Source: Planctomycetaceae bacterium (GTDB taxonomy: Bacteria > Planctomycetota > Planctomycetia > Planctomycetales > Planctomycetaceae). Taken from it: 7,595 bases of DNA. The stretch is taken from NCBI GenBank assembly GCA_027080405.1, contig JALWSL010000154.1, positions 1-7,595 on the forward strand, in the 5' to 3' direction. This document shows positions 1 through 6,289 of this stretch, one piece after another (position 1 is the first letter of the stretch; the number at the start of each line of letters is the position of its first letter). Under the pieces are notes generated by a model, which was not told where the DNA came from, ran no database searches, and was given only the letters and a program-made list of their open reading frames with translations. Both the position numbers and the translations under genes were made by a program.

Positions 1-30
1 AACCTGCAGATAGCTATCTGAAAGCAGGTT
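1..30. repeat. Nested palindrome at the left edge of the window
   Basis: Bases 7-20 (CAGATAGCTATCTG) are a perfect 14-bp palindrome. It is flanked by AACCTGC at 1-7 and GCAGGTT at 24-30, which are perfect reverse complements. RNA from this stretch could form a hairpin of two stacked stems (1-7 with 24-30, 8-13 with 14-19) with a four-base bulge GAAA (20-23). It lies within what appears to be the coding frame of the HEAT-repeat gene, so it may be coincidental. Confidence 0.5.
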
Positions 31-2012
31 TGGCGCTACAAAAAGATACGATCGATGATTCTGTCCGTGCCGAGTTGATACGGGGGATCGCCCGGGAAAT
101 CAGACCTCGATTGATTCCGTCGCTCAATCATCAGATTTTGGAAGCGGAATCACAGCAGCAAAAAGTTTCCTCACTGACACTGTCTGCACTGGATGCCTGC
201 ATCTGCTACGCAATCCATCATTCTCAAACGGTCAGCAGAGACCAATCACCAAAGTTGGCATCCGTCATTACGGTTGAGCCCGAACAACTGGATCCGCTGA
301 AAATATGGCCGGAAAATATCTGGGATCTGCGTTGGCATCAGGATGCGCAGGTTGTGAACCGTTTCGGTTTGTGGCTGGCTTTAACGAGGCATCCGATTGC
401 ACAAGGTTTTTTAACGGGAAGGTTGAACCACCTGGAACAATCGGTGCAGTACCACGCCATACGGAATTTGGGACTTCTCCAAACCGAGGCGGCACTGAAA
501 GCATTGCGAAACGTTGTAGAAAAAAAACCGGGAATGTCCCGCGCCGTCGCGCTGATGGCGATCGGCGTTCAGGATGAGAAGTTGATCTACCGCTATCGTC
601 ACGATGAAGCAGCTGTTGTGCGTCAGGCAATCGCCCGGTTTGCCGGCCGGCATCCATCAGCAGAGGCTGTCAAAACTCTGCAGGAATTGGTCAACGACGA
701 TAATCTTGAAATTCAGCAGGCCGCCGTGCAAGCTGTTGCCGAGTGGTCGAATGAAGAAGCGTTTCCTGTATTATCCCGCGCATTCGTCTCAGGGGCCGTT
801 CCCACAAGAAACAGAGCCCGAAAACGGTTGGAGCAACGTTTCGGTCTTGTGATCACCGCCGTTCAGGATGACCAGAACGATCGTCAGGAAGTACTTGAGA
901 CGATCAGTCAAAAGTTCCATCTTGCTCCCAACGTCAATGACCTGTTTGAAGATCACCCGCTTCGGAAATCCCAAACTGGAACGGCGGAGTCGCCGCTTCG
1001 TGAGCGCATTCACGAACTCCTGTCCCAATTGGAACAGGAGAGTGTTACCTCAGCCGCTGGAGATCGACATTCGCGGGAAATCGTCGAACTTTACGAAAAA
1101 ACTCCCCGGGCCTTCGATGAATTTCTGAACCAACAGGGAATGAAACAGTTGGAGCGGATTCTGGAACAGTTGGGCTCCTTCGGAATTCCCGATGCCGAAA
1201 AAATGATTCAACTGAAAAATGGTTCTTTGCTGCAGCGACGTCGTTGCGCCCGTTATTTTGCCGAACAGGCAAAAACGCAAACGTTGGCAGCCTGGAAACT
1301 GCATCTCATCGCAGAACGACTGAAACAGGAGCAGGATTTGCAGGTTTGCCGCGATCTCATGATGACAATCGATGGCGATACCACACAGCAAGCCCGTGTC
1401 GTGGCTCAAGCCGGACTGACTCACACCTGGCCCGATGTGAGAATACTTGGCTGTCAGTACGTGCAAAAACATCGGGTGCGGCAACTTGCTCCATTTCTGC
1501 TTCCGTTACTGCAGGAGCGAAACGCGTCTGTCCAGAAGGCGGCTATTCTAGCCTGTGGCTACTGCCAGAACCCGCTGGTGATCGATGGTTTCAAGGATGG
1601 GCAGAACGGACAACAGACCGGCCTGCGTTCATTGCTCGGGACGGTCAACCGGGAAACGGAATTGCTTGTCATCGCCGGATTGGCAAGATTGGGCGACGAA
1701 CAGGGACTCAACGAACTGCTGAAGCTGAGCTATTCTCCGGATGCCAACACTCGCAGAGAAGTTGTCCGCATGATAGGAGAGCTTCAGAAACAGGAATTGG
1801 TTGAACACCTGATCCGAATCGGTTGGACCGAGCCCGCAGCCGATGTTCGCCTGGCGGTTCTGGATGCCCTGCAGAAAACGGTTCCGGAAAATCGACAGCC
1901 GAAAATGATTGCCAGCGATTCAAGCAAACGAAAACTCGAAATCTGGTCTGACTGGCTCGATGAGATGAAAGACAGGACGAAAAAGGACTCCGCAGTCGGT
2001 CTCACTCAATAA
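1..2012 (+). CDS. HEAT-repeat protein, 5' end outside the window
   Basis: The frame is open from base 3 to the TAA at 2010-2012 and gives 669 visible residues. The first possible start inside the window is a TTG at 30, but its only SD-like bases (AGG, 26-28) sit almost on top of it, and the nine codons before it (PADSYLKAG) read as ordinary coding sequence. The gene most likely begins upstream. Numbering from that TTG, paired amphipathic helices typical of HEAT/armadillo-like repeats lie at about 137-270 (for example NLEIQQAAVQAVAEW, 225-239) and 465-620 (DVRILGCQYVQ, DANTRREVVRMIGEL, DVRLAVLDALQ). A charged, less regular linker separates them (about 275-350). No catalytic motif and no membrane segment is visible in the part seen. 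HEAT solenoids are usually scaffolds for protein contacts; the partner cannot be deduced. The 3' end overlaps the convergent gene by 7 bp. The HEAT call is fairly secure, the function unknown. Confidence 0.85.
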   Translation, partial: PADSYLKAGLALQKDTIDDSVRAELIRGIAREIRPRLIPSLNHQILEAESQQQKVSSLTLSALDACICYAIHHSQTVSRDQSPKLASVITVEPEQLDPLKIWPENIWDLRWHQDAQVVNRFGLWLALTRHPIAQGFLTGRLNHLEQSVQYHAIRNLGLLQTEAALKALRNVVEKKPGMSRAVALMAIGVQDEKLIYRYRHDEAAVVRQAIARFAGRHPSAEAVKTLQELVNDDNLEIQQAAVQAVAEWSNEEAFPVLSRAFVSGAVPTRNRARKRLEQRFGLVITAVQDDQNDRQEVLETISQKFHLAPNVNDLFEDHPLRKSQTGTAESPLRERIHELLSQLEQESVTSAAGDRHSREIVELYEKTPRAFDEFLNQQGMKQLERILEQLGSFGIPDAEKMIQLKNGSLLQRRRCARYFAEQAKTQTLAAWKLHLIAERLKQEQDLQVCRDLMMTIDGDTTQQARVVAQAGLTHTWPDVRILGCQYVQKHRVRQLAPFLLPLLQERNASVQKAAILACGYCQNPLVIDGFKDGQNGQQTGLRSLLGTVNRETELLVIAGLARLGDEQGLNELLKLSYSPDANTRREVVRMIGELQKQELVEHLIRIGWTEPAADVRLAVLDALQKTVPENRQPKMIASDSSKRKLEIWSDWLDEMKDRTKKDSAVGLTQ

Positions 2013-2842
2013 GACTCAACAAGGTTTTCCAAAAAACGGAACGATTCCTGCGCAACCTGTGGAGCCATGTGGGCGTGCCTGCTCAATTCGACATGCACTC
2101 CTTGCGAATACCCGATTTGTCTCAATGCCTGCATGACGGCGGGAAAATCTATTTCTCCCTCTCCAAAACGAAGGTGGTCATGCACACCTTGGCGCATGTC
2201 TTCGATATGGATGTTCCAGACTTTTTTGGCCGATTGGCGAAGAATGGCTGAGACGGGATCCGCTTCCAGACATTGCAAATGCCCGATGTCGATGGTCAAC
2301 CCGAACAGGGGATGATCGAATCGCCGCGACAGTTCCTCCCAACTCGCCATGGTATCGATCAGCATCCCCGGTTCCGGCTCGAAAGCGACTTTTGTTTCCG
2401 TTTCTTCCGCATATCGACAGACCTGCTCCAGACCGTCGCACAACCTGTCCAACAATTCGTCTGGAGACGCTTCATCCAGAGCGGTTCCCGACCAAAGCGA
2501 AATTGTTTTCGCGTCCAGTGCGCTGGCGATATCGATACAGCGGCGGTAGAAGTCGATTCGTTTCAGGCGTGACGATTCCGTTGGAGTCAGAAGCGTCGGT
2601 TGGTGTTTGTGACGGGGATCGAGCAGAAAACGGCTACCTGTTTCGATAACACAGTTCAGTTTCAAATCGGTAAGCAATTTTTGAACTTGTTCGAGTTCCT
2701 GTTCCAGATGTGAGGAAAAAGGGTTCAGGTGATGGACATCCAACGTGATGGCAACACTTCGATAACCTGTCTCTGCGATGATTTCCAGGGCTGATGGAAG
2801 CGAATGGAAGGCAAAGCCGTTCGTGTTATATCCCAGCAACAT
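2006..2842 (-). CDS. Sugar isomerase/epimerase-like TIM-barrel protein (AP endonuclease 2 / xylose isomerase-like)
   Basis: The protein has 278 residues, the usual size for single-domain xylose-isomerase-like TIM barrels. These are metal-dependent enzymes that isomerise, epimerise or eliminate sugars and sugar derivatives. The strand-end acidic and histidine residues that bind the divalent metal in this superfamily are recognisable: E155 in FEPEPG, D185 and H188 in TIDIGH, H212 with E214 in IHIED, and E252 in VELSRH. H221 and H223 (HDH), followed by E228, match the usual active-site loop. There is no signal peptide, so it should be cytoplasmic. ATG at 2842 is the natural start because an in-frame TGA lies three codons upstream and no other usual start falls between; no strong SD is visible. 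It follows the FAD oxidoreductase gene on the same strand by 103 bp, suggesting an operon. The exact substrate cannot be read from the sequence. Confidence 0.9.
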   Translation of the reverse strand: MLLGYNTNGFAFHSLPSALEIIAETGYRSVAITLDVHHLNPFSSHLEQELEQVQKLLTDLKLNCVIETGSRFLLDPRHKHQPTLLTPTESSRLKRIDFYRRCIDIASALDAKTISLWSGTALDEASPDELLDRLCDGLEQVCRYAEETETKVAFEPEPGMLIDTMASWEELSRRFDHPLFGLTIDIGHLQCLEADPVSAILRQSAKKVWNIHIEDMRQGVHDHLRFGEGEIDFPAVMQALRQIGYSQGVHVELSRHAHMAPQVAQESFRFLENLVESY

Positions 2843-2887
2843 AACGATGACTCATGGAAAAGGATGCCTCATGGAAGGGGAGACGAA

Positions 2888-2918
2888 ATACAACAATATA
2901 CAACAGCGGCATACAACA
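2888..2918. repeat. Three direct copies of ATACAACA between the two minus-strand genes
   Basis: ATACAACA occurs at 2888-2895, 2898-2905 and 2911-2918; on the transcribed minus strand it reads TGTTGTAT. The copies lie in the 103-bp gap (2843-2945) between the oxidoreductase stop and the TIM-barrel start. There is no GC-rich hairpin with a T-run here, so nothing argues against readthrough between the two genes. The role of the repeats is unknown and they may be simple low-complexity sequence. Confidence 0.45.
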
Positions 2919-2945
2919 ACAGAAGCAGAGGCGATCAGCATCGGG

Positions 2946-4226
2946 TCAGCCTTGTGTGAACGGCCCGGCTCCCTGAGCGGTCAATTGTTCCCGAACGTCT
3001 ACTCCATCGAGTGCTGCGACTGATGTATTCGATTTGACGGCCATCGCGGCGGCTGTTCCTGCGGCTTGTCCCATGGCCATCGCGGTAACGGTCACGCGTG
3101 TGGAACTTGCAGCGGCAGCGGTTGCAGAATGACATCGGCCTGCGACAAGCAGGTTGTCCACTTTTCGGGCAACCAGGGCACGATAAGGAATATCGTAAGG
3201 AGCGGGTTGATAGCCGGTTCCCGCATCGTTGGCCGTTCCGATTGTCGTATGATTGGGATGGCGATCCATGTACCAGCAACCGGTTGCAATGGCATCGTCG
3301 AAACTTTTTCGTGACATGATATCCTGTTCTGTCAGCACATATTGACCGACCAGGCGTCTTGTTTCCCGAATGCCGATATAAGGGCCGCAACTGATGAAGT
3401 AGGAGTCCTCAAAACCGGGGACTGATTTTTTCCAGGCTTCGAACATTGCCCAGGCGTCGGAACGTCCCTGAACTTCGGCACGGGAGAGATCCTCCGCATT
3501 GGTGGCGTCGCCGGAAACCCGCACGGCGTGAATGTAGGCTTCATCTTTGGCAAAACAGAAGATGATACCCGGCCCATAAAACATCGGCAGCTTTCCCGCT
3601 TTCTCCGCCCGAACAAGTGCTTCGCGGGCTTTTGTCCTCAATTCCGGATTTTGACGAACATTTCCGATGCGAAAGTGCAATGTCATCGGCATCAGTGGTT
3701 TTGTTTTTTCGATCGGAACCTCCGTCCAGGCTGCAATATCTCCATCGCCTGTGCAATCGATGACCTGCTTCGCTTCAATCTCGATCAGGCCATCTTTATT
3801 GGCAGCCAAAACTTTGGAGACCCGGCTGTTTTTTGTCTGAACTTCACAAGCGGTTGTATGATACAGCACCTGAATCTTTTCTCCGTGGGATTCCAGGAGT
3901 TGATCGGCAAGTACCTTGAACCGTTCGGTCGAGTTGATTGTCGGATTATGCGGCTTGATATGTGTGGCATTGGGGCTGGTGCGTCCCATTTTCAACAGTA
4001 ATTCGAACGGGATACCACGCACAACAATTCGCCCGGTTTTTTTCTCTGCAATGCCATCGAAATAAGGAAGCCCGACTGTCGTAATAATCCCCCCGGAGAA
4101 CCCCGCTCTTTCCAGCAGCAATGTTTTTGCGTTGTTGCGAGCCGCCGCAATCGCTGCAACGATTCCCGCGCAGCCTCCCCCGCAAACAAGAACATCCACC
4201 TGATACTTTTTCCGTTCGACGGCCAT
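2946..4226 (-). CDS. FAD-dependent oxidoreductase (FAD_oxidored family)
   Basis: The protein has 426 residues. It opens with a Rossmann FAD-binding motif: strand VDVLVCGGGCAG with GxGxxG at G16-G21, and an acidic residue (E39 in LLLERAG) ending the second strand, where it would contact the ADP ribose. VIDCTGDGDIA (155-165) is the second nucleotide-contacting motif of this flavoprotein fold, GIRETRR (285-291) is characteristic of the FAD_oxidored family, and NLLVAGRCHSATAAAASS (358-375) followed by a small-residue helix is the C-terminal flavin-binding segment. No signal peptide or transmembrane helix is seen, so it is likely cytoplasmic. ATG at 4226 is chosen over an in-frame ATG at 4349 because AGGGAGA sits 9 nt upstream and the Rossmann strand begins at once; the longer version would add 41 residues unlike the family. 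The substrate is unknown. It is probably the first gene of an operon with the TIM-barrel gene. Confidence 0.9.
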   Translation of the reverse strand: MAVERKKYQVDVLVCGGGCAGIVAAIAAARNNAKTLLLERAGFSGGIITTVGLPYFDGIAEKKTGRIVVRGIPFELLLKMGRTSPNATHIKPHNPTINSTERFKVLADQLLESHGEKIQVLYHTTACEVQTKNSRVSKVLAANKDGLIEIEAKQVIDCTGDGDIAAWTEVPIEKTKPLMPMTLHFRIGNVRQNPELRTKAREALVRAEKAGKLPMFYGPGIIFCFAKDEAYIHAVRVSGDATNAEDLSRAEVQGRSDAWAMFEAWKKSVPGFEDSYFISCGPYIGIRETRRLVGQYVLTEQDIMSRKSFDDAIATGCWYMDRHPNHTTIGTANDAGTGYQPAPYDIPYRALVARKVDNLLVAGRCHSATAAAASSTRVTVTAMAMGQAAGTAAAMAVKSNTSVAALDGVDVREQLTAQGAGPFTQG

Positions 4227-4235
4227 GCAACAGAT

Positions 4236-4242
4236 TCTCCCT
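4236..4242 (-). promoter_or_regulatory. Ribosome binding site of the FAD oxidoreductase gene
   Basis: On the minus strand AGGGAGA lies 9 nt before the ATG at 4226. It decides the start, since the alternative upstream in-frame ATG at 4349 would place this SD inside the coding sequence. Confidence 0.7.
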
Positions 4243-4410
4243 GATAATCGGATTGTGATCAGATTCGCCGGAATCAAAATCAAAATAAACCGGACACCTG
4301 CCAGCGTATCCCAATTGGCGCAGTTCTGCAATCGGGTACAGTACAGCAAAGGGTGTTGCGACTGCTGTGCAAAACCGACTGATCTGCTCTCATTCCGGCC
4401 ACGACCGAAT

Positions 4411-4433
4411 GGGCAATGATGGGCGATGATGGG
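4411..4433. repeat. 10-bp tandem repeat GGGCRATGAT
   Basis: GGGCAATGAT (4411-4420) is followed directly by GGGCGATGAT (4421-4430) and a third GGG (4431-4433). The GGG blocks recur every 10 bp, close to one helical turn, so a protein could contact them on one face of the DNA. Any operator role is an inference. Confidence 0.5.
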
Positions 4434-4452
4434 AAATAGCTTCGGAACTCGA

Positions 4453-4482
4453 TTGATTATTTCCGACCGGTTCTGTCATACT
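4453..4482 (+). promoter_or_regulatory. Weak candidate sigma70-type promoter for the sulfatase gene
   Basis: TTGATT (4453-4458) and CATACT (4477-4482) are separated by 18 bp. Each matches four of six consensus bases. It would give a leader of roughly 125 nt before the sulfatase start. The match is poor enough to occur by chance. Confidence 0.2.
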
Positions 4483-4498
4483 GGCGAAACAATAGTGG

Positions 4499-4524
4499 CG
4501 GGACGATACTGACGGGACACTGAC
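4499..4524. repeat. Imperfect direct repeat CGGGAC...ACTGA
   Basis: CGGGACGATACTGA (4499-4512) is followed immediately by CGGGACACTGA (4513-4523), the same sequence without GAT. It lies about 95-120 bp upstream of the sulfatase start, just downstream of the candidate promoter. It could be a regulator site or a small duplication. Confidence 0.4.
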
Positions 4525-4551
4525 AGAATAATCCCGGGCTTGTGCTCGTCT

Positions 4552-4567
4552 CCGGAATAGCTTCCGG
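4552..4567. repeat. Inverted repeat CCGGAA-TAGC-TTCCGG
   Basis: There is a perfect 6-bp stem with a 4-nt loop, ending 48 bp before the sulfatase ATG. Its core AATAGCTTC also occurs at 4435-4443 in the same intergenic region. It could be an operator half-site pair or a leader hairpin. It is not a terminator, as no T-run follows. Confidence 0.45.
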
Positions 4568-4603
4568 TAATGGGATCAGGAAGCATTTTCGATAAAGCTA
4601 ATC

Positions 4604-4610
4604 AGGTGAT
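4604..4610 (+). promoter_or_regulatory. Ribosome binding site of the sulfatase gene
   Basis: AGGTGAT ends 5 nt before the ATG at 4616. This spacing favours ATG 4616 over the adjacent in-frame TTG at 4613. Confidence 0.65.
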
Positions 4611-4615
4611 GTTTG

Positions 4616-6100
4616 ATGTTACGATACGCTTTAAGACATATTTTAAGTGGTCTGCTGGTGTTGATGATGCAGGCGGCTTCCATTCAGGCTGCCGAGAAAC
4701 CGAATATTCTTTTCATTGCGATTGATGATCAGAATGACTGGATCGGCTGTCTGGGTGGGCACCCGCTGATTCAAACACCGAACATTGACAAGCTCGCCAA
4801 ACGGGGAACGCTGTTTCTGAATGCCCACTGCCAATCTCCTCTTTGCAATCCGTCCCGCACAAGTTTGATGACGGGCAAACGCCCCGATACGACGGGAATT
4901 TACGGCCTTGCTCCCTGGATTCGCGATGTGGACTCCCTCAAAGATATTGTGACGCTGCCACAATATCTCAGGAAGTTCGGTTACCGAAATTACACGACCG
5001 GGAAAATCTATCACGGAGGATACGGACGACGAAAGAAAGATCGTGAATTCGACGTGATTGGCACTCCCGCCACTGTCGGAGCGCGGCCGAAAAAACCGTT
5101 GGTCAAAACACCGAGTGGGCATCCGTTGGTCGATTGGGGCGTCTTTCCACATAAAGATGAAGACAAGGGAGACTGGAAAGTCGCCAGTTGGGCTGTGGGA
5201 CAGTTGGACAGGGGGTTGCAGGAACCGTTCTTTTTATCCGTCGGTTTTTTCCTTCCGCACGTCCCCTGTTATGCAACACAGAAATGGTTTGATCTTTACC
5301 CGGAAAATGATTTCGTTCTGCCCCCAATTCTGAAAAATGATCGCTCCGATACCCCGCGCTTTTCCTGGTATCTTCACTGGAAATTGCCGGAACCGCGGCT
5401 CAAATTCCTGATCGAAAACAATCAATGGCAAAATCTGGTTCGCTCTTACCTGGCGAGTACCAGTTTTGTCGATTCGCAAGTCGGACGGGTTCTCGATGCT
5501 CTGGAACGTAGCGGTCATACCGACGATACAATCATCGTTTTGTGGTCTGATCACGGTTGGCATTTGGGGGAAAAGGAAATTACCGGAAAAAACAGTCTTT
5601 GGGATCGTTCAACCCGTGTCCCTCTTATCTTTGCAGGGCCGGGAGTGAGAGCCAATCAACGATGTGTGCGTCCTGCGGAACTTCTTGATATCTACCCGAC
5701 GCTGATCGATTTACTTGGGTTGCCTGAAAAGAAAGATCTGGAAGGACACAGCTTGAAACCACAACTTTGCGATGCGAACGCATGCAGAGAATGGCCCGCG
5801 ATAACAACACATAACCACGACAACCATGGCTTACGCACTGAACGATGGCGATACATCCGCTACGCGGACGGTTCGCAGGAATTATACGATATGAAAAACG
5901 ATGCCAACGAATGGCATAATCTGGCCGGCAAACCGGAATACGCCTCAGTCATTGCAAAATTGAAAAAATATCTTCCTGCCAAAAGTGCGAAACCGGCACC
6001 GGGATCCGCCCATCGGATTTTGACTGTTGATGAAATGGGTAATGTGGTCTGGGAAGGCGAGCCGATCGGTAAAAATGATCCGATCCCCGAAATTGACTGA
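4616..6100 (+). CDS. Exported type I sulfatase, iduronate-2-sulfatase-like
   Basis: The protein has 494 residues. Residues 1-26 form a signal peptide (basic start, hydrophobic LSGLLVLMMQAAS core, cleavage near A25/A26), so the enzyme should act outside the cytoplasm. The formylglycine motif CNPSR (C77-R81), in the context CNPSRTSLMTGKRPDTT, closely resembles iduronate-2-sulfatase-type enzymes. Other expected active-site residues are present: D37 and D38 (IAIDDQND) and D312, H313 (SDHG) for the metal, K130 and H133 (GKIYH), H215 (LPHVP) and K325 (GKN). These enzymes hydrolyse sulfate esters, often on polysaccharide-derived sugars; the substrate here is not known. C77 must be oxidised by a maturation enzyme encoded elsewhere. 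The C-terminal region (WRYIRYADGSQELYDMKND) is the usual second domain of the family, followed by a short tail rich in charged residues and proline. The gene is divergent from the oxidoreductase operon. Confidence 0.95.
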   Translation: MLRYALRHILSGLLVLMMQAASIQAAEKPNILFIAIDDQNDWIGCLGGHPLIQTPNIDKLAKRGTLFLNAHCQSPLCNPSRTSLMTGKRPDTTGIYGLAPWIRDVDSLKDIVTLPQYLRKFGYRNYTTGKIYHGGYGRRKKDREFDVIGTPATVGARPKKPLVKTPSGHPLVDWGVFPHKDEDKGDWKVASWAVGQLDRGLQEPFFLSVGFFLPHVPCYATQKWFDLYPENDFVLPPILKNDRSDTPRFSWYLHWKLPEPRLKFLIENNQWQNLVRSYLASTSFVDSQVGRVLDALERSGHTDDTIIVLWSDHGWHLGEKEITGKNSLWDRSTRVPLIFAGPGVRANQRCVRPAELLDIYPTLIDLLGLPEKKDLEGHSLKPQLCDANACREWPAITTHNHDNHGLRTERWRYIRYADGSQELYDMKNDANEWHNLAGKPEYASVIAKLKKYLPAKSAKPAPGSAHRILTVDEMGNVVWEGEPIGKNDPIPEID

Positions 6101-6153
6101 TGTCATACATCCAAGTTGATGTTGTACGTTATTCAGCATTTTTCGAGGATGAA

Positions 6154-6261
6154 ATGCCCAAAAACGCAATGGGCCCCGTGCGGCACACCTGTCCGTGGTG
6201 TGCTTGTCAGCGGTGTGCTTGTCAAAGGTGCGTCTCAACAGACCTTGCGGCTACGGCTTGA
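6154..6261 (+). CDS. Possible 35-residue cysteine-rich small protein or leader peptide
   Basis: ATG at 6154 is preceded by GAGG (6145-6148) with 5 nt spacing and opens a frame to the TGA at 6259-6261, 28 bp before mnmE. The peptide carries CPWCACQRCACQRC, six cysteines (13, 16, 18, 21, 23, 26) in the spacing CxxC-x-CxxC-x-CxxC, which could bind a metal or Fe-S centre or be redox active. The 15-bp tandem repeat under it encodes CACQR twice; the two base differences between copies (CAG/CAA, CGG/AGG) are both synonymous. I do not recognise a family. Against it: it is very short, the repeat alone would create such a pattern in one frame, and the mnmE frame is also open through this stretch. It could be a real small protein, a leader peptide or chance. 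Confidence 0.25.
   Translation: MPKNAMGPVRHTCPWCACQRCACQRCVSTDLAATA
6183..6203 (+). repeat. GC-rich hairpin downstream of the sulfatase gene
   Basis: GCACACC (6183-6189) and GGTGTGC (6197-6203) form a perfect 7-bp stem with a 7-nt loop. No T-run follows, so it is not a standard intrinsic terminator; it may slow transcription or be a by-product of the tandem repeat that supplies its right arm. Confidence 0.45.
6197..6230. repeat. 15-bp tandem repeat in the sulfatase-mnmE gap
   Basis: GGTGTGCTTGTCA occurs at 6197-6209 and 6212-6224, a 15-bp period, and a decayed third copy starts with GGTGCG at 6227. The unit length is a multiple of three, so it keeps reading frames open through the gap. Confidence 0.75.
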
Positions 6262-6262
6262 T

Positions 6263-6286
6263 CGATATTCTGTTCGATATTCTGAA
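6263..6286. repeat. 12-bp tandem repeat just before mnmE
   Basis: CGATATTCTG occurs at 6263-6272 and 6275-6284, period 12, ending 5 bp before the mnmE ATG. It occupies the place where a Shine-Dalgarno sequence would be expected; none is visible there. Confidence 0.65.
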
Positions 6287-6289
6287 TCC

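Larger units (their letters stand above)
4227..4615. other. Divergent intergenic region between the oxidoreductase and sulfatase genes
   Basis: These 389 bp separate two divergently transcribed genes and should carry both promoters. No convincing coding sequence is seen. On the oxidoreductase side there is an A-rich stretch built on an ATCAAA unit (4272-4289), a CTGAT/ATCAG inverted repeat (4241-4245 with 4258-4262) and two copies of CAGATTC (4231, 4260). On the sulfatase side there are several short repeats, listed separately. The 9-mer AATAGCTTC occurs twice, at 4435-4443 and 4556-4564. No tRNA or recognised riboswitch is visible. Confidence 0.6.

Noticed and set aside
1050..1484. 144-residue minus-strand ORF inside the HEAT-repeat gene
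   Set aside because: It lies wholly antisense to a well-supported coding sequence and has no domain-like features.
1244..1804. 186-residue plus-strand ORF in another frame of the HEAT-repeat gene
   Set aside because: It is a shadow of the real frame; composition is rich in Arg, Thr, Gly and Ser and shows no fold-like pattern.
2935..3390. 151-residue minus-strand ORF in another frame of the oxidoreductase gene
   Set aside because: It is Arg/Ser-rich out-of-frame translation of conserved flavoprotein sequence.
4227..4349. N-terminal extension of the FAD oxidoreductase starting at ATG 4349
   Set aside because: The added 41 residues do not resemble the family, a good SD stands before ATG 4226, and the Rossmann motif starts shortly after that ATG.
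4225..4419. 64-residue plus-strand ORF in the divergent region
   Set aside because: It starts on the bases of the oxidoreductase start codon, has no SD, shows no recognisable domain, and would fill the promoter region of the opposite gene.
6183..6203. Intrinsic terminator for the sulfatase gene
   Set aside because: The 7-bp stem is good but the following bases (TTGTCAGCGG) are not a T-run.
6197..6230. CRISPR-like array
   Set aside because: The repeats are 13-15 bp and directly adjacent, with no spacers of CRISPR length and no cas genes.
5945..6238. 97-residue minus-strand ORF with DKHTADKHTTD repeats
   Set aside because: The repeat is just the antisense reading of the 15-bp tandem repeat, and half the ORF lies opposite the sulfatase 3' end.
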